The notes under the pieces: model-generated
Told to the model about the DNA's origin: nothing
Database searches by the model: none
What the model saw: only the letters and a program-made list of their open reading frames with translations
Shown: in pieces, positions 1 through 12,558 of the stretch
Position numbering within the stretch: position 1 is the stretch's first letter
Layout of the letters: each line of letters begins with the position of its first letter
NCBI RefSeq assembly: GCF_963924675.1
Contig: NC_089219.1
Coordinates: 148,014,288 to 148,078,287 of the forward strand
Length of the DNA: 64,000 bases
Source of the DNA: Phocoena phocoena
Lineage: Eukaryota > Chordata > Mammalia > Artiodactyla > Phocoenidae
Direction of reading: 5' to 3'
Translations under genes and position numbers: made by a program

Positions 1-596
1 CAGGAAGAACTCTCAATATCCCAGCAAGGACCTCCAAAGAACCCGTGAAAGCGCCCAGTGGAAGAGTCAGGTGTGGTCATCCTCCCAGTCCAGAGAACAT
101 GAGCTTTCAACATGCACTGTGTCCAGAGGAGACTGATGCTGTAATAGCTGAGTACCAGCCAAGGAAGATCTTTCCTACCCTGAACTTTTCTTCCCTGCAT
201 CCTCCCTTTCCTTTTATAGGAGAGGCTAGAGGGAGCCTGATGACTAGGGAGATGCGGAACAGGAGGAAAAGTTGAACACATGTCTCTTTCCTATCCCAGG
301 TCTCCTATGACAACAGGTTCAAGCTTGATGAGGTCATTACAAATGAATGGACATTTAATTACTGAAGTGAGACCTTTCCTGAGACTGGAAGCAGCTGGAG
401 GATCTTTTATTATCCTAGAGTATTGCCATCTGCCCTCAATCACAGCCAGGTTCAGAGAAGAACTCACCCATAGAACAGGTCTGAAGGAAAGAATAAGTTT
501 GTTTTCTGATTGCACCTTACGAGATCCACCGTTCAACCACTGCTCATAAAAAATATACCAGAATATGAACCTAATTAAATCAAATGAATAACTGAA

Positions 597-637
597 TGAA
601 TGAATAAATAAAACAAACAAACAAACAAATAAATAAA
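597..637. repeat. (AAAT)/(CAAA) simple repeat
   Basis: AATAAATAAA followed by five AAAC units and AAATAAATAAA; low complexity. Confidence 0.85.
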
Positions 638-2608
638 CTGTTCTAATATGCATGACTCAGTCATGAAAGTGAAGGGATTAGAAGCCCGAGTGCTTTTGGT
701 CAGGGTTAAGTTTGGGTTTACGTAGGGAGAATGGAGCCTGCAGTGAGATTTATCTTCCGGGAAGTTTTAGACCACAAAGAACCAGAGCTATGGTGACCGT
801 ATTTCCTGAAGCAAAATATGGGACACGGAATCTGACAAGTAAGAGTGCAGACTTGGTGATAAATGGGACAGACTGCAATTAGCTCTGTCCCAGAAACGCA
901 GGGACTTAGCCACTGTAGAAACAGCAAGAGCCAGAGAGCTGGCAGATGAGCTGCGCGCTGGAGCTTGTTAGCTGAGCAGAAGAGGTCAAAAGCAGGCCTC
1001 GGTGCTTTTGTTCATCCACTCCACACCCTCCATCCCCAACTGCTTTGCTGAGATTTTGAAATGATTTCCATTCCAAAGGCAGATTTTAAACTACTTTAAT
1101 TGAGAACTCGGAAGAAAGTGCACAGGATTGAAAAGCTTCATTCCTGCATGCCCTTAGACTTTCAGAGTGACCCCAGGAAAATGTGCCACATCCTCTGTTG
1201 AGCAAGCCCCAGCTTGAGGTTCATCATGCCTCAAAGCCTGGGTCCTGCCCAGTTTTTCTAGCTCTTCCTAGAATATTTTTTCTCAGCTAGGACCCTCATG
1301 GTCTAAACTCTTTAGTTGTTTGGGTTGAGTTGGGTGCTAAAGATAAATCCTTCTCTTTTCCAAGCTTTGGTAACCTGAGGTGTCTTCATAGGTATTGAGA
1401 CAACCCACAATTTATCCAATAATAATTGAAATAATGGGAATGGATGGGATTGTCCAGGGAGAGTATGTCGGGTGAAAAGAGACACAAGGGCTTACAATGG
1501 AAAGAATCCTGAGGAAACCAACAAGACAGAACTGAGACAGGCAGTCAGAGCAGCTAGAGGAAACCCAGGGAAGGATTTTGGCTGAAGACAAGAGAGTGTA
1601 TGGTGTAGAATCAGCACAAAATCCTGCAGAGATGAGATAAAACCTGTAAAATTTCACAAGGCAACTTTGGCAAGAGCATTTCTGTGCAGGTACGGGACCT
1701 GGGAAATGTAGCTCCTCCTTAGGTCCTTAGCACATCTCCTAAGGCAAGAATAAAAGAATAGATTTTAAGAACCCCCATAGTTGAAGGGTGGACCCAAACC
1801 AGTTCCACCAGCATCACCTCATCTCCCATAGAAAGCCTAAGTAGTTGTACTTGGAGAGAGGAGTGTTGTCAGTGTCCTATGTGTTCATCCACCAGAGGTC
1901 AGTTCATCCACTAAGGGTCAGGTTCATCCACCAAGGGTCAGGGGAGGCATTTGCATTGCCTTCATCTTAATCAGCATGAGAGGGACTTCAAGAGGATTTT
2001 TTGGAGACCTTTACAAGTATCCTGGAGTTTGGGGATTGGTATCTGACACACACCTGGAAGTCTAAAGGCAAGAGGCAGGGCTGGAACTGCTCTAGCTTGA
2101 GAGTGGATCTGAGTGCATTGTGGGATCAAATATATCCACACACAGCAGGCTTCCCAGAGACCTGGGAAGGGTGAAGGGGGACTGGCTTGGTGTCACCTAC
2201 TCAGGGATGGTGGGTGGACTGGGTCAAGAAGGCTGGATTTATTGAAGCCCTGGAGCTGAGGAGGACACTTAAAGGAGTGAGCTAGAGGGACCACTGTTCA
2301 TGTCAAGGGGGTCTCCTGCAGGGGATCTCTGAGGAACCCACAATAAAGCCCCACAGAATCCACCCTCACTTCCTCCAAGTCAATAGAGCCCTAAGATGGG
2401 GATTTTTTTTCTTTTGAAATAATTTCAGATCTACGCAGGGGTTGCAAGAATAGTACAAATGACACACCCCTCTTCCTGAACTATTTGAGAGTAATTGCTA
2501 TAATTTAGGTAGTTGCTGACCTGATACCCCATTGCTCCTGGATATGTTAGCATGCATTTCCTACACGTAGGGACATTCTCCTACATAACCATCTAAATGA
2601 AGAAAGTA

Positions 2609-3064
2609 ATTTATAAGTTTCTTAGAACTGCTGTAATACATTACAATAAGCTGGATGACTTAAGACAACAGAAATGTATTTTCTCACGGTTCTGAAGACC
2701 AGAAGTCTGAAATCAAGGTGTTGGCAAGGCTGCACTCTTTCCAAAGGCTCTAGGGGAGGGAGCATCTTCCTTTGCCTCTTCCAGCTTCTAATGGCTGTCA
2801 GCATTCCTTACAGCTGCAAACTCTGCCTCTATCTTCACGTGGACCTCTCCTTGTTTCCTTCTGTCTTTGTCTTCTCTTCTGTCTCTTATAAGGACACTTG
2901 TCATTGGTTTTAGGGTCCACCCAGATAATCTTGGATTATATATTGCAAGACCCTTAACTTAATCACACCTGAAAAGGCCTTTTTTTTCCAAATAAGGTCA
3001 TCTACACAAGTTCAGGGAGTTTGGATGTAGACATATCTTCTGAAGGCCACCATTCAACCTACTC
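2609..3064 (-). mobile_element. MLT1-type MaLR LTR
   Basis: Minus-strand match to mammalian MLT1 LTRs, including the recognisable segments around AAGTCTGAAATCAAGGTGTTGGC and TTATAAGGACAC on plus. Confidence 0.7.
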
Positions 3065-3714
3065 TATCAACATCGATGTATCCATTTCATCTAGTCCGAA
3101 GACCCCATTCAAGTTTGTCACATGTCCCGATGATATTCTTTATAGCAAAGGATTCAATCAAGGATCACATGTTGCATATAGTTGTCATGACTCTTTAGCT
3201 TCCTTCAAGCTGGAACATTCTCTAGTCTTTCCTTGACTTTCATGAGTTTGACACTGTCGAAGAGTATGCCAGTCATTTTGTACTGGAGTTGGTTTATCCT
3301 GGATCATGAGAGCTGGTTGTGCAATTTTCATGAGTTTTGCAAGCAGGTTGATCTTGATATGGCTATCAAGAGATTATTTACACCATGGAAATGCTACCAA
3401 GCAGAGTTCTTAATGTTCCCCTTCTAAAGAGCTAGTGGGTAAACATTTACCAGCTCACTGCACATGAATGTCCCTCAGTTTGGATTTCTCTGTTTCCTAT
3501 GATTTGATTCAGGCATATATTTTTGGCAGAATCATACAAATAATTATCTTCTTTTCACACTGTATCCCATAAAATGATACATGATTTCGATTTATTCCAT
3601 TACTGGCGATGTTAAGTAACTTTGATCATTTGATTCAGGTCGTGTCTGTCAGGTCTCTCCACTGTAAAATTACTCTTTTTTTCTCCTGTAATCAATAAGT
3701 ATTTTGTAGGATGG

Positions 3715-4672
3715 TACTTTTTTAAAAAATATTTTAACCATTTTTAAGTCTACAGTTCAGTGGCATTAAGTACATTCACACTGTTGTGCAACTATCACCA
3801 CTTTTTATCTCCAGAGCTCTTTTCGTCTTGCAAAATGGAAACTCTGTACCTATTAAACAATAACTCCCCGTTCCCCTGTCCCCTGAGTCTCTGGCAACCA
3901 CCATTTTACTTTCTCTCTATGGCCTTGACTACTCTCAGTACTCATAAGTTTAATCATGCAGTATTTGTCTTTTTGTGACTGACTTACTTCACTTAGAGTA
4001 ATGTTCTCAGGGTTTACCCATGTTGTAGCATATATCAGAATTTCCTTTCTTTTGAAGGCCGAATTGTATATATGTACCACAATTCAAGTTGCTTATCTAT
4101 TATCTGTTGATGGACAATTGGGTTGCTTCCATGTTTTAGCTATTGCGAATAATGCTGCCATGAATGTGAGGGTACAAATATCTCTTCAAGACTCTGCTTT
4201 CCAAACATATTGATTCACTGTGTTGTACACCTGAAACTAATATAACATTGTAAAGCAACTATACTTCAACTTAAAAAAGGAAGGAAAAAAGAAGAAAAGA
4301 CTCTGCTTTCAATTCTTTTGAGTATATACCCAGGAGTGGAATTTCTGGATCATATGGCAATTCTATTTTTAATTTTTGGAGGAACCTCCATCTATTTTTC
4401 CACAGCAGCTGCAACATTCTACATTCCCACCAACAGTGCACAAGAGTTCCGATTTCTTCACATCCTTGTCAACAGTTGTTATTTTTTGTTTTTGATATAG
4501 GCCATCCTAACAGTTATGAGGTGCTATCTTCTTGTGGTTTCAATTTGCATTTCTCTGATAATTAGTGATGTTGAGCATTTTTCATATACCTGTTGTCCAT
4601 TTGTATGTCTTCTCTGGAGAAGTGCCTATTCAAGTCCTTTGCCCATTTTTCAATCAGGTTGTTTTTTTGTTG
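3715..4672 (-). mobile_element. Old L1 3' fragment
   Basis: On the minus strand this matches the C-terminal ORF2 region of mammalian L1 (the segment describing small inserts, animal-wide 'ATGGACAATTGGG...'-like wording on the plus strand). It is interrupted at 4202-4296 by a tiny younger L1 insertion. No open frame remains. Confidence 0.75.
4202..4296 (+). mobile_element. Very short 5'-truncated L1 insertion
   Basis: Only the last bases of an L1 (ending ACATTGTAAAGCAACTATAC and an A-rich tail) are present. TSDs AAGACTCTGCTTTC at 4188-4201 and 4297-4310 prove it as a separate event. The end resembles that of the 51778-54925 element. Confidence 0.8.
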
Positions 4673-6529
4673 TTGGGTAGGGTGGTACTTTGAGACTATG
4701 TAAATACTATGTTTCTTATTAAACTTTTACCCACTAGGTTTAGCATCGATTTATGCTTCCTGGATAAATTATTACTATGATAGTTGCCAAATGGTGATTT
4801 TACTAATTTCATTATTCCATCTATATTTATCACTTAGCTTTTTATTGTATGGGAAAACCTTCTTCTCTCCCCATTTATTTATTTATGTATTTATTTATAT
4901 CATTTTGAATTCTTATTGTATGTAATGGTTTATAATCTGTTATTATCTTTACTATTTATTTGAATGTCCCAGTGGTCCCAGATTTGGCTAGTGGGAGCCC
5001 ATGAGAAGTTTCTGTGTTCTAGTAATGTGTCTCTATTTTTCTTTGAGCAGTTCTTTACTTACAGACACAACGAGATTTTCGGGTTCATCTTTCTGGCCAT
5101 TGTCCTTGAATCAACCTTTTCTCCAGAAAGTCTTGGTTTCTTTTAGTGGAGAATGATATTTAGAAACTAAGATCTGGGTGCTAAGTGTGCTCCCAGAGCC
5201 TCTCAGATGACAGAGCTAGGGAATATATGCACTCATATATAGACACATATATCTGTATTTCCATATCTATCCATGTATATTAAAAACTATTGATTCATAC
5301 CAACACCTCCAATTCCAATTCAACATCACTGGATTCATTCTAATTTTCTTATTTTCATATTTATAACTCCAAAAGTGAGAACCTAGCTTCTGTTATCCTC
5401 AACAGATACTACTTATTTGATTAATGATCCTGTATGTGAGTATTCTTCGGTGGCTTCTGTGCCCTCTACGTGGATGCCCTCTCCAGTGTACCTGGGCTCT
5501 GACACCCCCATGCCAGGCTACACAGATGCCCTTTTCACTCCACATTGGCCTGCTCCATTGCAGCCCCCTTGCACATACCCTCTTTGCCTCTCTTAGTTCT
5601 GACACCCTGTGCCAGCTTATCCAAAGGCTATGCAAGCAATTCAGACATGTCTACAATTGCCTACCTTGCTTCTAGCCTATCTCTGCCTTCCCTCAGCATG
5701 GCTTTGCTGATTAGACCTGAGTCAATGACTGTACCTCTCTAGGCTGGTCTTCATAAATAATTTGGGGGGTTGACTTATAAAATTCAGCTAAGCCAGTTAG
5801 ACACCCCTTCTTTGGGGGAAAGTTTAGAGTTGGAGAATTGAGAGACCAAGAATGTTGGCAATGGGGTTGAAGTCAAGAGTGCACTGAGAACTGTCATGCT
5901 GAGAAAGGACTGTAACAGCCAGATTGAACTCCGTCTCAAATGAAGCAGAGCTTAATAGGGAGAGGAGGAAGAGGAGCAGATGTGCTGAGGGAAGCTGGTA
6001 TGACCTGACCATGCTACCTCTGGGATATCCCAGCTGCAGTTCCCCCAAGGCCAGTTGTCTCCCTAGGGATGGACTGAGACAGATGTGTGTCCAGTGTGGG
6101 CCAGTAATTTGGCAGCCCTTCAAATAATATTCTTTAAATATTGTTCACATTTAATTATTTAGTGAGTACAGGGAAAGACTAATTTTCTAATGCTATAAGG
6201 ATTTATTATATACACTTATTACATGGAAGTTCCTGAACCAGACAACTTCATGGAAAAGTGTTAAATAATTTAAAACTCATGTAATCAACTCAACTCTGCC
6301 ATACGTTAATCGGAATCTGACTTCAGGCACATGTCCGTTGCCTATTTTCAGCATTGGTAGCTTTGCTCGTAGGTGCATAGACACATTGAAAAAAATCCTA
6401 CAACACATGTTTTTGTGCATACATCTATGACTGGATTGAGGATTATTCCTTGACAGATTCTTAACATTATGTTTGCTGGGTGTAGTTGGAACCGAGCAGA
6501 ACCCTGCAGACTCCACACTACCCCAAGTA

Positions 6530-7569
6530 CAAGAGCCCCTCTATGTCCCCTGCCTCTTGCTTGTAGGAAACCTGAAGTCTCCCAGGCCTCCTACAGTCAC
6601 AAAAGAGCAGGCTCGAGAAGTCAAAGATTAGAACAATAGAGTCACAGACTCAGTGTCTCATGCACATTCCTGAGCTGTTTTTCAGATGCTATGACCGCCG
6701 CCAGAGGACATGACATAAGCTGCTCCATCTTGATCAGTACTAAATATATGACTAAAGCAATTCCAAGAACTGGCCTCAAGAGAATGGGATTAACATTATT
6801 GCTCATAATGATCTATATCTTTGTGGTCATCAAAATAATTATAGCTTGCTCTGCCTGTATATGTAAGTGGGCAATTTTGTCAGCAAAGAGATGCTACAGA
6901 CCCATGCTGATATCTTCAACTCTGAAAATACGGCACCCTATGCGAGCATGAAGAAGTTACGGAAGATGGACCTTTGCTCCTAATCCCATAGAAATGGAAT
7001 GATGCTGGACAGTGGGGAACTGAAAGCAGCTCTTTTGCCTCTTTCCTGTTTGCCCATTTCTGTTCCTGTCTAACCTTGAAAGAACCTAATTATAAGAATG
7101 AGATCACTAGACAATTTAAACTAACTTCTGACTTATGTGTTCCTGAATGCACACCATGCCTTGCCTAAGCTGTTGATTCTTTTCCTAGATGAAAAGAATT
7201 AAGAATGGAGAATTAAGTGGTTAAAGAGTGACTAGCTCTCTACCCCCAATAACCCCCTTAGCAATCCTGCAGGCAGAACACAAGGGCAAGATAACATCTG
7301 AAGAGTCAGCCAGCCTGCATGTACGCAATGGAGGATGATGCAGAACCCAACTTCCTGCCTCGATGATTCACTGGGATTCTTCCCCCGCTTTTTCCCTTTA
7401 AAAACTGTTATGGCTGAGCAGATTCTTTGGAGTTGGTCTCCAGACATGAGTCCACCTTCTCCCTAGATTGCTGGCTTTTCTGATTAAAGTGACTTTCCTT
7501 TCTACTGACACTTGCCTCTTGAATTATTGGCTTTTGAGTGGCGAGCAGCCAAACCTGAGTTCAGTAACA
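6530..7569 (+). mobile_element. Endogenous retrovirus-type LTR (copy 1)
   Basis: LTR-like layout: TTTAAAAAC promoter-like box near 7397, GATTAAA near 7483, and a right end GTTCAGTAACA. It shares its left part (around GTCCCC...TTGCTTGTAGGAAA) and its end with 10480-11376, so both belong to one family. The left border is approximate. No retroviral genes were recognised nearby. Confidence 0.5.
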
Positions 7570-8015
7570 AAATGATGGGAACACTTAAGGCTACATATTG
7601 AATATAGAATATTCATATTCTACATATAGAATGCATATTGCTAGATTGCTTTAGGTAAGATGAAAAATGAAGGACTAGACTTTTAAAAATCAATAGTGAA
7701 ACCAGTTAAAATGAATAAAAAGCTATACCCTTTCCCATCATCTCACACCTACTTTGTGGAGTTAACAAAGTTTGCAACAATTTACAATGTTGTAGGCAAA
7801 CAAAAGACCAAACCAAATAAGAAAAAACAATACCTCCACCCGCTCCATGGTATTTAATAGTTTGAATTTGGTGTTTTAGTACTTTCAGTCATTTCAATTT
7901 ATTTGTTTACTTGTGAGATGGAGTACAATCTCTGTCGTCCTGAAGTCAGTCATCCTGAGAGGTGAAATATTTTGCTTTTGGTTACCATACAGAACCTCAT
8001 CCCTTACTTTTCTTT

Positions 8016-8173
8016 CTTTTTTTTTTTTTGCAGTACACGGGCCTCTCACTGTTGTGGCCTCTCCCGTTGCGCTAGCCGCTCCGCGGCATGTGGGATCTTC
8101 CCGGACCAGGGCACGAACCCGTGTCCCCTGCATCGGCAGGCAGACTCTCAACCACTGCGCCACCAGGGAAGCC
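8016..8173 (-). mobile_element. CHR-2 SINE, internally deleted
   Basis: tRNA-derived cetacean SINE with a T-run at its left end (poly(A) on minus). Perfect 15-base TSDs CCCTTACTTTTCTTT lie at 8001-8015 and 8174-8188. About 49 bases of the central body present in the other copies are missing and replaced by CT. Confidence 0.9.
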
Positions 8174-8685
8174 CCCTTACTTTTCTTTAACAAAGTTATT
8201 CTAACAAAATTCATACCAAGCTTGTTGCACAATAAGCAGTTCCAAAGTGTATAAAATGAAAGGTAAAAGGCCCTTTCTTTAGACACAGTTGAGCTCATAC
8301 TATATATACTGTTCTCTAAATTATTTTTCCTTGAACTTATGATTTTTATAGTCAGTATGCATAAAAATTTATGTAGTATTTCACCACCATTTAGAAATCT
8401 GTCTAAATTGTGGTGTATATGTAGGTTGTTTTTAGTTTTTTTATGACCACGAACAATTCAGTGGCAATCGGTTTGCACTGGAATGTGGGCTTCAAGGTGA
8501 CAGGGGCTTGCCTTGTCACAGGGCCGGCATCTGGAACTGTGCCTGGCTCAGAGTGGACCCTCCATTCATATCTTTTGAATAAATGAGTGACCGTATTTGG
8601 GGAACATTTGTGCAAGTTTATCTGTAGAATACATTTCTCAGGTGTAAAGTGATGCTCTCTCTCCCCAGCCTGTCCTTATGTTTTT

Positions 8686-8860
8686 AAAAGATTTAAAAAT
8701 TTTTTTAGATGGTTTTATTTTTTAATGTTTATTATTATATTTTTAGTGTTTGGCTGTGCTGTGCAGCATGTGGGACCTTATTTCCCCAACCAGGGATCGA
8801 ACCCACACCCCCTGCAGTGGAAGCGCGGAGTCTTAACCACTGGACCGCCAGGGAAATCCC
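8686..8860 (-). mobile_element. CHR-1 type SINE
   Basis: Older tRNA-Glu-like cetartiodactyl SINE (head GGGATTTCCCTGGCGGTCCA on minus, T-rich tail). Imperfect TSDs CTGTCCTTATGTTTT and CTGTCCTCATTTT flank it. Confidence 0.8.
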
Positions 8861-9189
8861 CTGTCCTCATTTTGAAGTAGCTTAAGTGGATTTCTCCTCA
8901 TTGAAATCAATGCTTATTTCAAGAGGAATCCTCCTTGGGTCAAGCTCAACCATCTAAAGCTATATAGTCACACCATGTCAAATTCACTTTTCACTTTATT
9001 AACTTTAAATTTAGCTGTGTCTCAACAATATACCTTTGTCAAAGTTTGCAACAAGAAGCTGCACATGACATTGATTTGCTGTACATATTGTCAGAAAAGT
9101 TTTGCTAACATCTCAATGGGCAAGGACATAGAAAAACAACCCACAGAATAGAAAATATAAATAACCTATAAACACATGAAAATTCATTC

Positions 9190-9275
9190 ATTCATTAATT
9201 ACCTGACTTTTATGAAATATCTACCACGTGCCAGGTGCTGTTGTAGGAAATAAGGAAATAAGTATAACCAAAAAT
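9190..9275 (-). mobile_element. L2 LINE 3' end, short
   Basis: Minus-strand L2 terminus, on plus CCACGTGCCAGGTGCTGTTG after TTCATTCATTAATT. Confidence 0.5.
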
Positions 9276-9289
9276 AGAATACTACTAAG

Positions 9290-9960
9290 GAAAGAGACAG
9301 ATGGGCCCCAGGGCAAACGATTTGAGTTTGTCCCTTGTGGACAAATACTCCAAGACGGGAATAAAGGGCAATTGAGAGAGGAGGCTGGCACCTGCCCAGA
9401 GAGAAGATGAGACCACATATTCCTCATTCTCAAAGTCAGAAGACCTCCCTGACTACACATGTGCAGAAAGGCTCCTTGGAGGTCAAAAAGGGAGTGATGC
9501 CAACTAATGCTCACTACCCATAGGCCTCTTCGGTAGAATCCATCTTGGCTAAGAGATGTGCGTGCACACATGGGAAAATCCTGAGCTATACCAAATATGG
9601 ACTTTGAACCAGGCAAATCAGAATGATTGGCCAAAGGAAATCTGGAAGAAATGCACCATAAAAGTGATTCAAACTGCCACAAGGGCGTGACTCTCTCTCT
9701 GAGCCTGCCCGTGTGTCTATCCGCACGTACTCTTTTTTCCTCTTAATAAATACTTTACTTGTTTCACTACTTTCTGTCTTTGTGGGAATTCTTTTTCTGC
9801 AAAGCTGTAGGGCCAGGGCCTTGTCACTGATCATGGGTCTAGTGGCTAGGAATCAGTGCTCTCACCGCTGAGAGCCAATCACTGGCCGGGAACTGAAACC
9901 CTGCTTCAAGCTGCTGCAGGACGAGGCCACCCGAGATCACTACTGCTCTCAAGGGGACAG
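9290..9960 (+). mobile_element. LTR-like sequence
   Basis: Contains an AATAAA signal near 9744 followed by a T-rich stretch and a tRNA-derived-looking segment (CTAGTGGCTAGGAATCAGTG) near 9840. It reminds me of cetartiodactyl ERV LTRs. Borders and class are uncertain. Confidence 0.35.
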
Positions 9961-10912
9961 GGACCTCACATTCCATTTCATAAGTAAACAAAGAAATTCA
10001 AATTATAACCACTAAATGCCTTTCTCCTTTACTTACAAAATTGTCAATGGCTGAAAACTTTATTAACTCTGAAAAGCAGGTGTGAGATGAACACTCATAT
10101 GTATACTCGGGGGGGGGGAATGGGACATGATGTTCGTGTTCATTTAAACTGGTTTTTATTTTTATATACTTAAAAAGTCAGGTCCTTTATTTTTCATTTT
10201 ATATAAAGCAATTCGGAAATATGTACCAACAACCTTAGAATTGGTTCCATCATTTCACCCAGTAAATCTAGTACTAAGAATTTATCAAGGAAATAATCAT
10301 CAACCAGGCCACAGATTTATGTGCAAGATACTTGTTTAGAATTTTTAAAATACATTGAGAGTAACTGAAACCAAGTCCCCCTTAAACTGAGTTCCCCTGC
10401 TGAGTTAACAATCTTTCTATCCAACACTTTATTCCCTTTCTTGTCCCACCCTTGTTCCCCTCAAGATTGAGGAGCATCAAAGAAAAGGGGGGATTGAAAC
10501 CAAGCATGACCCTGAGGGGCATTCCTGGGGCCTTCCGTGTCCCCAATTTCTTGTTTGTAGAAAAAAATGTTTTCACCTGTTAGGCCTTCCCCAAGTTCCA
10601 AAGTGCAGACTCAAGCCATTAATGATTAGGACAAGAGTCACAGGACTCCTATTTCCTCCTGAAGGGATATAAGTAACAATCTGATGCATATCTTTGAGTT
10701 GTTCTGCAGGAACTAAGCCCCTCACTCTGGTGGAGGATGATGACTACATGCTGACCAAAAGCCTGTGGACCCCAGACTGTTGGAACCAGAAGACTGATGA
10801 TTGAGATCTCAGAAACATCACCCTGTTACCTCACAATCAACCAATCAGAAGAAGGTCCTCAAGCTGATCGTATGACCCTCTCCCCAACACTGTCTTTAAA
10901 AACCCTTGTTTA

Positions 10913-11118
10913 GGGCTTCCCTGGTGGTGCAGTGGTTGAGAGTCCGCCTGCCGATGCAGGGGACATGGGTTCGTGCCCTGGTCCGGGAGGATCCCACATG
11001 CCACAGAGCGGCTGGGCCCACGCACCCGCTGAGCCTGCGCGTCCGGAGCCTGTGCTCCGCAACGGGAGAGGCCACAACAGTGAGAGGCCCGCGTACCACA
11101 AAAAAACCAAAAAAACAA
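10913..11118 (+). mobile_element. CHR-2 SINE
   Basis: Full-length copy starting GGGCTTCCCTGGTGGTGCAG and ending in an A-rich tail. Perfect 15-base TSDs AAAAACCCTTGTTTA lie at 10898-10912 and 11119-11133. It lacks about 13 bases around GTGAGCCATGGCC found in sister copies. It sits inside an LTR. Confidence 0.92.
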
Positions 11119-11147
11119 AAAAACCCTTGTTTAAAAGCCAATGAAGA

Positions 11148-11219
11148 ACACGTTCAATCCCTGGTAGGGGAACTAAGATACCGCATGCTGGCCAAAAAAA
11201 AAAAAAAAAAAAAAAAAAT
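11148..11219 (+). mobile_element. 5'-truncated CHR-1 type SINE
   Basis: Only the 3' part remains, beginning at the tRNA B-box region (ACGTTCAATCCCTGG) and ending in 25 A. TSDs GCCAATGAAGA lie at 11137-11147 and 11220-11230. Confidence 0.8.
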
Positions 11220-12352
11220 GCCAATGAAGAGTTTGGGTCTTTTGAGCACACACTGCCTGTTCTCCTTGCATGGGTGACCTGCAGTAAACGCTGTACATTC
11301 CTTCACCACAACCTGGTGTCAGTAGATTGGCTTTGCTGTGAGACAGGTGAGCAGACCTGAGTTTAGTTCAGTAACATAACCTAAATATCTGGCAGTAGGA
11401 AAATAATTGTTCTGTACCTATATGTACCTAGAAGGAAATTCTCCAAAATATTGTCATGAATATGGATGATCTTTATTTTCAGCTTTGTGCTTCTCTTCAT
11501 TTTTCCAATTTTCATAATGTGTGTGTATGTGTAGCTTTTATAATCCCAGAAACATTTTAAAAAAGTTGTTAGGGGCCTTGCTAGTTCCATTATTTTGTGC
11601 CTTCAATTTATAATCTTTTATGAGAGGTTTATTTCAGAAATTATTGGCTTCCTGCAGTGCTTCCTTCTTTTGAATATTATCTTGTGTATATACTGATACT
11701 ATTTTTTTTCTTTTTTTTCCTTTTTGTTAAGAAACTCAAGAGCCAAATTAGAAACTTAAGCACAGCTTCTATGTTGAGTTTAATTTTGGTGTTTTTATAT
11801 TCTTCTTTTCTTAAGACCTAGTTTTTTATTTGGGTGTTTCCAAATAGAGTGTATTTGTTGTAAGCCTTTTGAAACTCCTTGGTGAGTGAACGTAAAGGCA
11901 TGGATGATGGTATAACCCTGTCAAGAACAGTACTTGAACAAAAATAATGGTGCAGCAGGGTTAAGGAGCCATGACTACTTAAGCTCTTCCCACCCACCCC
12001 TTTCAAGGGAGTAAATGGAGTAATGGTCACATGGATAGCCTTACAGTGTTCTCAACCTGCACTAAATTGTCACTGTCATCAGCAGGGAGTCTTCTCTTCC
12101 CCTTTAAAATCTCCAGTCACCCCTCCTGGGGGGGCAGGTACAACACTGAACTCCAATGTCGAGTGCATCAAGTTGTTTCAATCCTCCAGATTCTGACTGA
12201 GCCCAGTCTCTTGAATTCAGGTAACAATGTCTCCTGACATTTTTATGTCCAGGCTGTTGATTCTTACTCTGATCTCCTTTTATTTTTTATGCTTTAACAT
12301 TTTTTATTAGATTTGTTTCTGATTGCATACTTAGTACAGACAACTTGGAAAC

Positions 12353-12558
12353 TTTTTTTTTTTTTTGCGGTACGCGGGCCTCTCACTGCTGTGGCCTCTC
12401 CAGTTGCAGAGCACAGTCATCCAGACGCGCAGGCTTAGCAGCAATGTCTCATGGGCCCAGCCGCTCCGCAGCACGTGGGATCCTCCCAGACCGGGGCACG
12501 AACCCGCATCCCCTGCATCGGCAGGCGGACTCCCAACCACTGCGCCACCAGGGAAGCC
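12353..12558 (-). mobile_element. CHR-2 SINE, diverged
   Basis: T14 run at the left, then the CHR-2 body with more substitutions than its neighbours, ending GGGAAGCCC. TSDs are weak (GGAAA). Confidence 0.88.

Larger units (their letters stand above)
10480..11376 (+). mobile_element. Endogenous retrovirus-type LTR (copy 2), carrying two SINEs
   Basis: Same family as 6530-7569, ending AGTTCAGTAACA at 11376. It is interrupted by the CHR-2 at 10913-11118 and the truncated CHR-1 at 11148-11219. The left border is approximate. Confidence 0.5.

Noticed and set aside
10913..11000. tRNA-like A and B boxes at SINE heads
   Set aside because: They belong to tRNA-derived SINEs with poly(A) tails and TSDs, so they are not functional tRNA genes.
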